Assembly: GCA_022539475.1 (NCBI GenBank)
Contig: VCMS01000116.1
Location: forward strand, 62,001 to 126,000
DNA: 64,000 nt
Reading direction: 5' to 3'
Source: Gracilaria domingensis
Taxonomy: Eukaryota > Rhodophyta > Florideophyceae > Gracilariales > Gracilariaceae
Both the position numbers and the translations under genes were made by a program. The notes below the pieces were generated by a model that was not told where the DNA came from, did not search any database, and saw only the letters and a list, made by a program, of their open reading frames with translations. Positions 40,977-51,403 of the stretch are shown here, piece by piece; the stretch's first letter is position 1, and every line of letters begins with the position of its first letter.

Positions 40977-43733
40977 ATGGCGGCCCGCAGGTCGAAAAGG
41001 CGCACTCGCGACACCCACGATCCACAGACTTCACTCCCATCAAAACTGCTTGACGAAATTTCGGGCGGTCCTGAGAATAAGCGCCCCTCAAGGGTCACGG
41101 CGGAAAAGCACGTGTCACGGAGAGAGGAAAGAAAACGAAAGCGCCAGGAGAAAAAGGAAGCCTCCACCCAAGCTAGGACCAAGTGGAAAGAAAGGCGTAA
41201 CGCCACTACTCGCAAACAGCAGCGTCGAAGTTCTGAGCAATCATCGCGGTCTGGTTCGGAGCGGAAGCGGTCACTTTCCACTGTTAACGACTCTTCTCCT
41301 GCCAAGAAGCATCGCCCTGAGTCCGCTGACTCCCACGGTACTCACAGCGATGGCAGTTCAGTCCACAGAACCGCTGGGAAGAACACAAAACGCCTCCAGA
41401 AGGATACTTCAACAGGAGAAGAAGGGGTTTCCTTTAGTCCGAATCCTGATTCTGTTCCCAATCGAACGGAAAGGAGCCACCCTAATCCGTCAACACATGT
41501 GGATGGCGTACAAGAAGTGAAAAGCGTCGCGGTAGCGGTAGATGATTCAGATGCGCGTGAAATTCACCGACTGGAAAAGCTACTGGGAATCGATCGCCTG
41601 CGAAAACGAAAGAACGCCCGTGGTGACGACTTTGAATATGGGGGTGTGTTTGATGAAGGTGAAGATGACTTGGTAGATCTTATCAAAGTCTGTGACAGGA
41701 CTCTAGATCGGCACAGTGAGCATTCAGGAAACGGAGCACAGCGTGAAGAAATCCAAGAATTGGGCAACGATGACAGTGATGAGGCTCCTTCTGAAGTAGA
41801 TGACGTGCTCTCACGAAAGATTCGGCGAACAGCTAGCACGAAGCCTGGAGCTAGCTTTGCTTCGGAGGCTGTTGGAAACGACGGAGCAGAATCTTTTTCT
41901 GAAAGTGAAAGCGAAGAGAATCAATCCAGCTACAGTTCCAGTGAGACCATTCAAAACACAAAACCGAATGGTGACACGAGGTCCAAATATCATCATCGTA
42001 GTGGATCGGATCATGAAAGTCAGCACGGCAGTCAACATGGAGCCAATTCAGAACATGGTGGTGATATAAACACAAAGAGCAGTATTTCTCGTGTCCATCA
42101 AGACTCGAGGGAAGGAAAACAAGCCACGAAGCTCTTGAAGTATGTCCCTCCGAGCGCAAGAAAACGAACCGGTGTATCTTCGGAGGGAGTCAAGCGGCGT
42201 GTGCGAGGTCTTCTGAACCGAGTTGCCGATGCGAATGCCAGTGGTGTTGCTCATGACATTGCTCAAATATTCAAGAGTAAGGACCACAACATCTCCCGGC
42301 AGGAATTAGCTGACTTATACGCTAACGCCGCACTGGATTCCGTAAGAGATGGTTCCGGAGTAGGCTACGTCAATCCATATCTGCAGTCACATGCTGCAAT
42401 AGCTTCTCATCTGGGGAAACAAGTTGATGGCGTTATACTTGCTACATTTCTTGTTTCCGCGATTCGTAGAATAATCGCTGCTCTAGAAGAAAGCCGTGAC
42501 GAGACTGAAGTACGACTTCTCGTTGAACAGGATGGTTCTGGTACCGAAGTATTTGGGTACGTAGCCGTTGTATGTTCTCTTTACGAACGTAAAGCAGTTT
42601 CGTCAAGAGTGGTCTACGATTTAGTCCGGGTAATTGGCGACCCTTTGACACAAACACGCGTAGAACTTCTTCTGGTGCTTCTCAGAAGAATTGGAGCGCT
42701 TTTGCGAAAGGATGACCCGTCAAGTCTGAAAGATATGATCGAGTTTATTCAAAGCAAGGCATCTGAGAATGAGGCAGGTGTCTCTTCCAACAAATTTCAA
42801 GTAATGTTGGACTTAATATCAGATATGAAGAACGAAAAGCTGAAGAAATCTGCTAGCAAAGACCAAGATGCAAAGTTTGCGTGGGCGACCGCACCAGACA
42901 CACCATTCTCTGCTTCGATCGCAGAACTTCTGGATGATGAATTCACGTCTTTAAGGTGGTGGAATCAGTCGCATGATCTTTCGGTTGCAGAGAGGAATGG
43001 TATTTTGTCAGCAGCCGACCTCGAGGTAGAAGAACAGCAGCTGACAGTAGGAGATGAAGATGAGAACAGAGATCTTGCGACATTGGCGCACTCTCTTCGT
43101 CTAAACACAGAATATCGGAAAGCTCTCTTTGGGGCAATCATGAGCAGTTTGAATGTATCCGATTCTTATGACAAGCTTGAAAGAATGGGTGCATTCGAGA
43201 CGAAGAAGAATCATGATAGAGATACTGCTCTCGTTATTCTTCATTGCTGTGGAGCAGAAAAGATATTTAATCCGTTCTATGCCTATCTGGCAGAAAAGAT
43301 GTGTCAACGTTCGCGTAGATGTCGTTTTACTTTCGAGTTTGCTTTTTGCGATATCTTTAGGATGCTTCCAGGCGCGGAAAATGGAGCCCCAATGTCTAAA
43401 CGAAAATCACGGAACTACTACCAGATGCTGGCACATCTATGGGCCTCCAAGGCCCTTTCGTTATGTATTCTACGACGGTTTCCAGACCTACACGATTGTG
43501 GAGAGCATGAAAAGGTATTCGTCCGAGGCGCCCTGGATACTCTATTCACGAAGCATGGAAAGTCGTCGGATGTTCTCGTCCCATTCACGAAGCTGTCTTC
43601 AGAGAGCTGGAGCGGAGCAAAAGCCTTCCGACTATCGCTTGCTGTTTTCTTCAGACACCATCTTTTGCAAAGCGTCGCCAAAGATGGAAAAGAGCTTGCC
43701 TCCCAGGCACTGGTGTCACTGGAATCTGAATGA
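40977..43733 (+). CDS. NOM1: Nucleolar MIF4G/MA3 protein (NOM1/SGD1)
   Basis: 918 residues from the ATG at 40977 (MAARRSKRRTRD, context CACAATGG). The first ~400 residues are basic then acidic/Ser-rich with nuclear signals, and contain a REIHRLEKLLGIDRLRKRKNARGDDFEYGGVFDEG-type segment that is conserved in NOM1/SGD1. A MIF4G domain follows (about 440-690: YVPPSARKR, KRRVRGLLNRV, NISRQELADLYANAALDSV, FGYVAVVCSLYERKAVSSRVVYDLVRVIGD) and then an MA3 domain (about 755-880: LRLNTEYRKALFGAIMSS, LVILHCCGAEKIFNPFYAYLAEKMC, RFTFEFAFCDIFRML). Family members bind eIF4A-like helicases (yeast Fal1) and are required for 40S biogenesis in the nucleolus. Intronless. Confidence 0.93.
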   Translation: MAARRSKRRTRDTHDPQTSLPSKLLDEISGGPENKRPSRVTAEKHVSRREERKRKRQEKKEASTQARTKWKERRNATTRKQQRRSSEQSSRSGSERKRSLSTVNDSSPAKKHRPESADSHGTHSDGSSVHRTAGKNTKRLQKDTSTGEEGVSFSPNPDSVPNRTERSHPNPSTHVDGVQEVKSVAVAVDDSDAREIHRLEKLLGIDRLRKRKNARGDDFEYGGVFDEGEDDLVDLIKVCDRTLDRHSEHSGNGAQREEIQELGNDDSDEAPSEVDDVLSRKIRRTASTKPGASFASEAVGNDGAESFSESESEENQSSYSSSETIQNTKPNGDTRSKYHHRSGSDHESQHGSQHGANSEHGGDINTKSSISRVHQDSREGKQATKLLKYVPPSARKRTGVSSEGVKRRVRGLLNRVADANASGVAHDIAQIFKSKDHNISRQELADLYANAALDSVRDGSGVGYVNPYLQSHAAIASHLGKQVDGVILATFLVSAIRRIIAALEESRDETEVRLLVEQDGSGTEVFGYVAVVCSLYERKAVSSRVVYDLVRVIGDPLTQTRVELLLVLLRRIGALLRKDDPSSLKDMIEFIQSKASENEAGVSSNKFQVMLDLISDMKNEKLKKSASKDQDAKFAWATAPDTPFSASIAELLDDEFTSLRWWNQSHDLSVAERNGILSAADLEVEEQQLTVGDEDENRDLATLAHSLRLNTEYRKALFGAIMSSLNVSDSYDKLERMGAFETKKNHDRDTALVILHCCGAEKIFNPFYAYLAEKMCQRSRRCRFTFEFAFCDIFRMLPGAENGAPMSKRKSRNYYQMLAHLWASKALSLCILRRFPDLHDCGEHEKVFVRGALDTLFTKHGKSSDVLVPFTKLSSESWSGAKAFRLSLAVFFRHHLLQSVAKDGKELASQALVSLESE

Positions 43734-44809
43734 CTTCGTACTTTGTACATGTGCTAATGAATCAGAAGCTTTGTCCATGTGAATACGTTTACTGCACCTT
43801 TACGTAAGATGAATAACACAATGCTGCTAAACTATAACCCAACTTATTTGTAGGTAAATTAAACGCCTTTGAGGCGAATTGATTACGAAGTTCTTTGCCT
43901 TTCTGGGGAATGAGAACCTATTGTGTTGAGTTAGGTTTGCTTCAGTTCATCACAAGAGAGGATATTGAAGTCCATGGACAAGTATTGAATAAGTATAACA
44001 CAAGGCCCCTCAAGCTCGATAAGGTCATTACCTGAGATAGACTCTTCGAGCCTCCTCTCCAGAGCAGCAGCTATCGACGTCATCATTATCGTGAGCAATC
44101 ATCAACAATCCTGTTTCATTAGCTTTACGAAAGTCTAATTCATCTCTCAAGATTCTCGAGTCATCTCTTCTTGGATTGCTTTAGCTTAAGTTTTACCCAT
44201 TCCTGCGGTTTCTCCTTGGTCAGAACGAGTCATAAGGATACCTCTTGCTACCGGGTAGAGCTGTGAGATGTAGAGCTATGCTAACCACAGCCCATGCGAA
44301 AGATCAGGAACGCACTGATACAATAGCGAGAGAACGAGAAGGCTACGGCAGAGCGTCCAAACGTCTTGTGTAGCTTTGCGCTGAACATATTGGCTGGCAT
44401 CACGCGTTTATAAACAGCTCTTTATGACGGACGAAGTTTACACCAGCACGTACGAGTTTGCATTGCGAATCCCTAAGTGGCGATCGGCGATCCCAATGAT
44501 CCGGAGACCACCGTTTTCGAAACGATTTGATGTTCTGCGGAAAGTGAAGACCAGACAAAGAGCAGTCGCTTTTAAGAGTAGGAACGAACGATTTCTGGGA
44601 AAACACTCATTCATCTGTTCAAAACAAATGAACTTTTTAGAGCATTGCCGGCTGTCGTAGAGGGTACTGGCTTTCTTAGTGAGAGAGCGCTACTTTTGCC
44701 AGAAACGCTCTATACTACGCCGTAATTAGGCTAGGATACTCATAAACAGAGAGAGAGAGAAGGTGTGCGTGTCCCACCTCGCCACCTACGCCAAAGTGGG
44801 CACTTGAAC
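43734..44809. other. Intergenic, no supported gene
   Basis: 1.1 kb. A 78-codon ATG frame at 44424-44660 has TATAAA only 10 bp before its ATG and no known match; I regard it as chance. A short GA run lies at 44750-44762, just before NAT9. Confidence 0.5.
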
Positions 44810-45439
44810 ATGAGGCTAAACTCGGACATGGTGTTATCCATAGCTGGATCACCAGCAGTTCTCGTTCCGTACAAAGAGATTCATGTGAGGCGCTACCATG
44901 AATGGATGAAGTCCCCCGAGCTCCTTGCGTTAACAGCGTCCGAGCCTTTGACACTGGAAGAGGAATTCGAGAATATGAAATCATGGCGAGAAGATGAGAA
45001 GAAGCTGACGTTCATTATCCTGGACCGTTCAATCGGCGAAAACTACATGGTAGGTGATGTGAACTTGTACTTCCATTCAGATACAGAGGACGGGAAACGA
45101 CAAGCGGAGATTGAAGTTATGATAGCTGAATCCTTGGCGCGAAGAAAGGGTCTGGCACAAAGAGCTTTACAGATGTTGATGGCATTCGCTGTCGAAACCT
45201 TGAGCATAAATGTGTTCATAGCTAAGGTTCTTGACCACAATGCACCAAGTATCGCCCTCTTCACCACGAAGTTAGATTTTCAGGAGGAAAGAAAGGTTCC
45301 AGTGTTTCGAGAGATTCATTATCGCCGTGAAGTCAACAGAGAATTTGCCAAAAAGCTTGAAGCTTTGCGCAATCAGTTCTTAGTAGAGTCGTTTGCAAGG
45401 AGCACATATGCAGATCTGCCAGATAACGGTGAGGCGTGA
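44810..45439 (+). CDS. NAT9: N-acetyltransferase 9-like protein (GNAT)
   Basis: 209 residues. The start at 44810 (MRLNSDMVLSIAGSPAVLVPYKEIHVRRYHEWMKS) matches animal NAT9 from its first residues; the frame upstream to 44765 is not needed. Family signature stretches are ELLALTASEPLTLEEEFE, LTFIILD, MVGDVNLYFHSD, IEVMIAE and RRKGLAQRALQMLMAFA (acetyl-CoA binding loop Q/R-x-x-G-x-A), then KVLDHNAPSIALFTTKLDFQE. Human NAT9 is about 207 residues, so this is full length. Drosophila NAT9 is reported to act on microtubule stability; the substrate here is unknown. Its 3' end lies only 22 bp from the convergent MYG1 stop. Confidence 0.94.
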   Translation: MRLNSDMVLSIAGSPAVLVPYKEIHVRRYHEWMKSPELLALTASEPLTLEEEFENMKSWREDEKKLTFIILDRSIGENYMVGDVNLYFHSDTEDGKRQAEIEVMIAESLARRKGLAQRALQMLMAFAVETLSINVFIAKVLDHNAPSIALFTTKLDFQEERKVPVFREIHYRREVNREFAKKLEALRNQFLVESFARSTYADLPDNGEA

Positions 45440-45461
45440 CGTTGCGGCATAGCTACTTCAG

Positions 45462-46541
45462 CTATACTCTTTCCAGAGCTTTCGTCGCCATTTCTAACGC
45501 ACCTTCGAAATTCTTGTTTCCCCCAATGAATCCTGAGGCGTGAGCAAAAACACAGTTACTAATTCCTGTCATTGATGATAATTCTTCATCTCTCAAACCG
45601 CGCCAAGTTTCGGGAAGAGGTTTCCTTGATTGAAACGAACCTTTTGCAACTGGGACGCATTGAACGCGCCATGAAGTACCGGTCATATCCTTGTAGATGA
45701 CATAAAGAATCTTCCCTTTTGCATCTTCACCCTCGTCTTCCTCCATAGAAAACAAGTGATCCTTCCACGGAGCCCATTCCAACAATACTATAATTGCACC
45801 GCTTTTGTGGTGGGCAAATCGCTGCTTAATGGCACGTGATATTATCGAGCGTGCTGGTAACCAGCTCTTCAAAACATGTAATATACAATCATCCATTTCC
45901 TTTCCAGCCATCCTCATCGCCTCAAAGAAGTTTGCATCTTGATCTGGATTTTGCTCGTACCATTCTGCATTCAGCTTTGCCACACGTGAGCTAAGATCTG
46001 TAGAAGATTCATAATTCGGCGGTTCAGAGGATTCATACATCATGATCCCATTATCAATACCATCGATGGCTTCCATAAAACAGTCGTAAACCTTGTGGTA
46101 CACTGATACCGTCTGCTCGTCTTGTACTTCGATGCCATTTATTCGTGCAACGTCAATAATTACCTCCGTTCCAAAATGCTTGTAAATCAAGCCTGCACTG
46201 GAGAGTTTTGTGCGCGATCGCTTCCCACTTGCGGAAAATGTTGTGCAGAAGCCTCTCTGATGATGATCGAATCTTCGCGCTTCCGGATCGTAAACAGAAC
46301 CTACGTCGACAACAATCTGTGCTTCTTCCAGTCGTGCTGGATCCCGAGTGCGAATGATGGCAGCCTTGCTGAACTGTGCCGTATGATTTTTGAGCATGTG
46401 ACAGGCAAGAACTTCGTCACAGTGAAAGGTTCCATCGTGGGTGGCAATTGTCTTTTGTTCAATGGCTGTCATGGCAAAACGTCTGAGAGAACAAGACTTT
46501 ATCCTGGGTACGATTAACGGAAAAATGCTCGTAGTTCGCAT
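45462..46541 (-). CDS. MYG1: MYG1-like exonuclease (UPF0160, DHH-type)
   Basis: 359 residues from the ATG at 46541. The core begins IATHDGTFHCDEVLACHML (metal-binding THDG-x-FH-x-DE), followed by IVVDVGSVYDPEARRFDHHQRGF (the DHH motif), SSAGLIYKHFG, VYDCFMEAIDGIDNGI and the C-terminal WRVQCVP and GLRDEEL/IGGNKNFEGALEMA-type parts. Full length for the family. MYG1 is a 3'-5' RNA exonuclease of nucleolus and mitochondria in animals and yeast. The first 23 residues (MRTTSIFPLIVPRIKSCSLRRFA) are basic and hydrophobic, fitting a mitochondrial presequence, and a second ATG at 46472 (MTAIEQK) would give a non-imported form, consistent with dual targeting (inference). Confidence 0.95.
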   Translation of the reverse strand: MRTTSIFPLIVPRIKSCSLRRFAMTAIEQKTIATHDGTFHCDEVLACHMLKNHTAQFSKAAIIRTRDPARLEEAQIVVDVGSVYDPEARRFDHHQRGFCTTFSASGKRSRTKLSSAGLIYKHFGTEVIIDVARINGIEVQDEQTVSVYHKVYDCFMEAIDGIDNGIMMYESSEPPNYESSTDLSSRVAKLNAEWYEQNPDQDANFFEAMRMAGKEMDDCILHVLKSWLPARSIISRAIKQRFAHHKSGAIIVLLEWAPWKDHLFSMEEDEGEDAKGKILYVIYKDMTGTSWRVQCVPVAKGSFQSRKPLPETWRGLRDEELSSMTGISNCVFAHASGFIGGNKNFEGALEMATKALERV

Positions 46542-46548
46542 CTATACC

Positions 46549-46896
46549 TTAAGCTTTCGAAGCCCTCACCTTCTTTCCTCCCCGAATACCTTTGGACCAA
46601 GTCCGAAGGGGTGACTGACTGACCACCTCAGAAATTGGTACAGACCCCGTGCCCGCTGCGTCATCGAAATTGCGCATGCCGGGCAGCGTGATTTTACGCC
46701 AAAATGCGTGAATCACCCTCCCTTGCGTCAGCAGCACTCTACAGTCCCCGAAACGCCTATAGATCCACAAACAGAAAAGCGCACCACGCCAAAACCGCGC
46801 AGCAGACGTCTTCTTGGGCAGCGCAGTCCGGTGGAACCTTCGATTAGCAGCTAAAAAAGGCATCAAAGCCACACAATAAAACCGGCTTTTGCCCAT
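46549..46896 (-). CDS. Hypothetical small basic protein, doubtful
   Basis: 115 codons from an ATG at 46896, ending 8 bp before the MYG1 ATG on the same strand. Very basic and aromatic (RFWRGALFCLWIYRRFGDCRVLL). This stretch must also hold the MYG1 promoter or leader, so the frame may be fortuitous, or it may be an upstream leader frame. No family recognised. Confidence 0.2.
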   Translation of the reverse strand: MGKSRFYCVALMPFLAANRRFHRTALPKKTSAARFWRGALFCLWIYRRFGDCRVLLTQGRVIHAFWRKITLPGMRNFDDAAGTGSVPISEVVSQSPLRTWSKGIRGGKKVRASKA

Positions 46897-46928
46897 TTAG
46901 TGATAAAACACATATCGAAAGTTCTATA

Positions 46929-48115
46929 AAGCCATGAACTTTATAAAAGTTCCTTTTATACATAACTCAGCAGCAAAAAGCGCGCCATAATTCAAATCTT
47001 GCATACATATATTAAGGCACTAGCTTGGCTAACCCGCCAACTTCCAGCCACCACAACCGCCAAAAATGCCTCGAAGTCGTCTTTTGACGAATAACGAGAA
47101 AGATCTCATTCTAGCCCACCACAGACTTGGCATGTCTCAACAAGATATTACAAAAAAACTTGATCGAAGCCGGGAGAGTCACCAAAAGTTTTTAGCAGAC
47201 CTAACCCTCATCAGCAACGCCTATTGGAGTCCCGTCATTTCAAACTCTCTAAAACAGCTGTTCCAGCCATTTTAATGCAGGCATCAGCTTCGTGTTCCTG
47301 TGCGGGAAAAATAAAAAATCAATATCAGTCACCGGTCTTTGTCTGCCGGTTTCAACAGATATTGTCGGAAACAGCATACTTGCTCTATCAATTTATGCCG
47401 CGTGGACCGTATATGATCTAAATGCATAACCAAAATAGAGTGACCTAAGTGAAGGCCAAGCTCGACTTTGGGGCTTTTAAATGGAAACAAATCATCTTCT
47501 GCGACGATAAGAAGTTACATTTAGACGGCCTTGACAAGTATGCGTTGTATGAGCATGATCTACGCACCACCCTGGAACTTTCTCTAAACGTCAGCAGGAC
47601 GGTGGGTCTTTAAGGATCTACGGAGCCCTTTCGTACGACGTTTGTTGCGGCTTAGATCACGTCGTGGGCACGCAGGATTCGAAGAAGTACTCTGAAACAT
47701 TGGAACCTAGTGTACTGGAGTTTGCTGCTGATTCTTGTGGGGAAATATAGACGCTGATGCAGGACGGTGCATCTATTCATCGCTCAAACTACACAAAAAA
47801 ATGGCTTTCTGACAAGGCAATTGATGTCTTGGACTGACCAGCTAAGTCTCTCTACTTAAACCTCATTTCACATGTGTGGGGTAGGCTGGCTAGAAATTTG
47901 TACGCGAATGGTACGCAGTTTGATAACGTAACGGATCTAGCAAAGAAGGTGTTGAAATGTTGGAACGAAATCGAATAGAATTATCTGCAAACGCTATATC
48001 ATTCAATTTTGCGGCGTTTGGTCTCGGTCATTGAAGGAAAAGGAGCAACGACAGAGTACTAAGATTGGAGTAACGGTGTGTTCTACGTTGTGGCTCATAT
48101 AGAAGTTCATGGCTT
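46929..48115 (+). mobile_element. Dead Tc1/mariner-type DNA transposon
   Basis: 1187 bp flanked by TA on both sides (46927-46928 and 48116-48117). Ends are inverted: AAGCCATGAACTT at the left, its exact complement at the right, with weaker pairing further in. The transposase starts at ATG 47066 (MPRSRLLTNNEKDLILAHHRLGMSQQDITKKL, a helix-turn-helix). IIFCDDKKLHLDG (first catalytic Asp at 47503-47505) and MQDGASIHRSNYTKKWLSDKAIDVLD (second Asp at 47763-47765) follow in other frames. The third catalytic region reads PAKSLYLNLISHVWGRLARNLY where SPDLN is expected, so the third acid is lost, and a TGA at 47835-47837 sits where the family has Trp. It is inactive. Confidence 0.88.
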
Positions 48116-48116
48116 T

Positions 48117-48830
48117 ATTGTAATTTCGTATTGTTTATTGTGCAGTAAAGAGGTTTGTTTCTGTTTTATTTTGTGGCTTTATTGCGTTATGCGGTTCTAT
48201 ACGAGTATTTCATGCTATCCAGACGCTATAGTGTTGATTATTTTCGTTGATCTTGCTTGGCTGAAGACAAAGATTTTTGGATCTATACTGATTTCGCAAA
48301 TTGTACAGCAGCGTGAATTTCACGCTTCTGTAGAGTGAGCTCACGCAGGCAAGAAAAAAATCACGCGCAACAGTAGTTAGATACTGATCTTCAACAGCGA
48401 AGAACTTCTTCAGTGCGGACAGTAGTCCTCAATTACGGGACTAAGGCAAAAATATCTACAGATAGTTTTCTATCGCCAAGAAGGCTAAAAACTGATGAGT
48501 CGACTTATCTCACTGGTCTGGGTTCTGATAACCTACCGGTCCCTGGTTATCGCACTCGACCAGTGCTGATTACCAAACTAGTCCGTGGTTATGGCACTCT
48601 TTGAGAGCGATAACCAGATCGGGGCTTTTATTGTTACTTTATTTTTAAGTACGCACAATCTATCAACATTCCGTGCTCATATTTGCAATCGCTCACTGCG
48701 GTCGGCCTTCTACGTTCCCCGCGCACGCTGTTCTTTCTCCAGATCTTTGTCCTCAACTACTTCTTCTGGGAAGACTCTTTATTTCCGCAATAGTAGTTCA
48801 TGTTCATCGTAATTTGGCCAGACATGTTCC
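48117..48830. other. Intergenic, no gene
   Basis: AT-rich left part. CTGGTTATCGC at 48543-48553 recurs inverted at 48607-48617, with further GATAACC copies near 48526, possibly an element end. No coding frame recognised. Confidence 0.5.
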
Positions 48831-48834
48831 CGAT

Positions 48835-49795
48835 AGCGTAGAACGCTTTGTTCTCAAAAAAGCAGATTTCCACTATTGCTCAACAGCGCCACTTAGATTG
48901 TAATAGGACGATAGTGAGCGGAAATCTTGATGTCTTCTGCGAAAAGCAACACTTGAATCATCGATTCCAGTGGATTTCAACTGACTTCTCATCGTTGCTC
49001 AAAAGCGGTCCATAGTCATGCGGTCAAATACACCCTCCTTCTTGATACCTAGAGCGGCAGAAGGCTCAGTGGGGTATGTCCTTATTGTGTTCTTGCCAAG
49101 ATTTTCATTCTTGGAGAAACTTTCTTGGCGACTTGCGCCCTAGTTCACTGCCACCAGGAAAATGTCGTCCGGACCTCGAAACCTCCCGACAATGTCTACG
49201 TTCTCCGCAATGTCTTGAAATGAATTCACAGCTCAATCATATAAGAACATATCAAAAACTCGAATCTCATTCGCAGCATCATTCACCATCGCGAAACCGC
49301 CATTACGCGTCTCAGAGACTCCATCTTCATATCTGATCTGCCGCACCATTCGCTAAGCTTTCACACCCTCTTGTACTTTTGCAGTTACATCTTTCGTTCG
49401 AAAACCACACAACTCAGATTTGCATAACGCTTTCATGCGCAGGACGTCGAGAAGAAGACGAGCCACAAACCCACGGGGTGTACTCTTGGACAGAAATTCA
49501 GATCTGTAAAGCTTCGCAACATCCTCACTGGAAACGTTGTTTTGATTTCTCCGGATTGCTTCGGCTGCTTAACGTTGTTGGAATTTGTTGTCGAGAGCCG
49601 CAATGACCCCAGTTTTCTTGTCACTAAAGACCTTACCTGAGAACAGGTTCAGCTCATAACTCCACTCCGCAGAGAAAGCTCTTTGCATGCCAGCAACATA
49701 GGTCTTCAAAGTTCCAGGTGCGAGTTTTTCTTCTGTACGTTGATTTCGATTGTGCGCCAAGAATTCAATGACCGCGTTGTGAATCTTCTAGAGTT
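48835..49795 (-). pseudogene. Tyrosine-recombinase (crypton-like) relic
   Basis: Minus-strand reading in several frames shows a tyrosine-recombinase layout. The N-terminal core-binding part is EEKLAPGTLKTYVAGMQRAF near 49700-49740. A middle part reads NVSSEDVAKLYRSEFLSKS and TPRGFVARLL near 49460-49530. A catalytic end resembles DDSSVAFRRRHQDFRSLSSYYNL near 48890-48960, where active relatives have a GH-x-x-x-R/tyrosine box. The pattern fits the crypton-like recombinases abundant in red algae and some fungi; a DIRS/Ngaro retroelement origin is not excluded. It is clearly broken (several breaks) and old. Its ends and any flanking repeats were not found. Confidence 0.6.
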
Positions 49796-49805
49796 TCCAT
49801 TCAAT

Positions 49806-49858
49806 GGGGGTTATGACAACCTACACCTGTTGAACAGGTGTAGGTTGTCATAACCCCC
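49806..49858. repeat. Perfect 26-bp inverted repeat at the truncated gag end
   Basis: Arms 49806-49831 and 49833-49858 are exact complements around a single G; the right arm (starting AACAGGTGTAGG) is the end of the gypsy gag copy. The left arm is a snap-back copy of it, marking the truncation point of this gypsy fragment. Confidence 0.85.
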
Positions 49859-51403
49859 TTGAACTGAACCTCGCGATAGAGGCAAAGATTCCCGGCCTTC
49901 TACATGAAAGAGGCAGCGCGTGCGCGTCTTGACACCAGCGCGTGAGCGAGCTGCATCTCCCTCAGCTTGGGCAAATTGTACGAGTTCCAGATAGGTAGTC
50001 CGACGTTTGTTCTCCCGATAACGGGTTACCAACGTCCGAATTGATCGGTCCAGTCCATCAACAAGCATCTTACACCACTCAGCTGCGGAGAACACGTTGC
50101 CACATCTGTGGAAAGCCTTGTTGAGGCGTGTAGAATAAACGGTTTCCGACTCTTCGGCTCCTTGCTTCATGTCTCGCAGCGCGAGTATAGCACCCTGTAT
50201 CGCATTGCCTGTCGCGTAAGAGCGCAGAAGATATTGTACCGCTTCCGGCAAACACGTAACTCCTCCTTTGGAGGCGCGAGATGACCCACGAACCGAATTG
50301 AATTGATATTCGGCTACGCCCGTCGAAAAGTACTGCAGCGCAATGTAGGCCTGTGCCTCACTCATCCGAAGTACATCGGCTTCCGCCACGAAACGGCCAA
50401 GAAAATCCAAGACAAGAATTGGATCTTCCCCAGAGACCTTGTGGGGCTTTAGCGTGAGCTCTATTTGTCGGAGATGATTTCGCACTTTGCCAGTCCCACG
50501 TGGGGTTCTCTGTGGCGTCGTGTCTTCAAGCCGATAGTATCGGTAGGACAGTAACTTCTGATACAGTAGATTAGTCGGCTTCAATCCCTTCAATCCAAGG
50601 TGTCTCCGTCCTTTCGTACGGCCTCGTGCAACACCAGAAGTGGCTTCAGTAGCCCGCGAACGGAAGCACGCTGGCGAGAGCGATCGTTCTCGCTGCTGTC
50701 CGACGAGTCGGATGAAATATCCCACATGTTGGGCTTCCTCTTCTAAAGAAAACGAAGAAGACGAGTCAGACTCAACCTTGACCTTCTTCCTTGCCGGACG
50801 ATCCCACGGACGGCGCGAGTGCTGAGCACCGTCAGAAACCGTGGTTCCGGGCGCAACAGCATCGGGTACGATGATTTGCTCGACCGTCTCCAGACGGGTA
50901 ACCAGGCGGTCCAGGCGTGCAGAAGCGTGCTCGTGCAGGGCAGCCGACACCTGTCGGTGTTCCATAATCTGGTTGATATCAGACCGTAAAACACGGTCGT
51001 CGCTCGAAACATTCCGGATACCGGCTTCATCGAGCCGTTGCCGGAGTTTCGTAATATCCCGGATGAAACCCACTTGGGAGTTCTGCAGGATGGGAACCTG
51101 AGCCTCTAATTCGCGGGGAATGTACTCGTCAGACCGCGACGACATAACGTCAACCGCTGTGGCGGAATCAGCCGCAGGTGCGGTTTCAGTTGGCTCACGA
51201 GTGGGTGGGGTCCCGTTATCAGAACGGAGACCCCGGGAAGCCGGTTTCGAAGCGCCAGTACCGGGGACCTCGAGGGTGTCCTTCGGCAGCCGAGAAGACT
51301 TGCCGGCAAGCCGGACGAACCGGGCACAGAAGCCGCACGTGGGGCCCCACTCCTGCGACGAGATGACATCGTTCACGGACACAGTCGGCCAATTGGCAAC
51401 CAA
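49833..51403 (-). mobile_element. Ty3/gypsy gag fragment, copy A
   Basis: A long minus-strand gag frame with a coiled-coil region (ITKLRQRLDEAG, ASARLDRLVTRLETVEQI), a basic-acidic linker (RPARKKVKVESDSSSSFSLEEE) and a retrotransposon-gag capsid core (LRQIELTLKPHKVSGEDPILVLDFLGRFVAEAD to FHRCGNVFSAAEWCKMLVDGL). 49833-51336 is almost identical to 61813-63315 (I count about six differences in 1.5 kb). Copy A keeps gag sequence further 5' (TCGFCARF and beyond), which copy B lacks; it stops at the snap-back hairpin on the other side. Confidence 0.85.

Noticed and set aside
44424-44660. 78-codon ATG frame before NAT9
   Set aside because: TATAAA lies only 10 bp before its ATG, composition is not convincing, and no homology is recognised.
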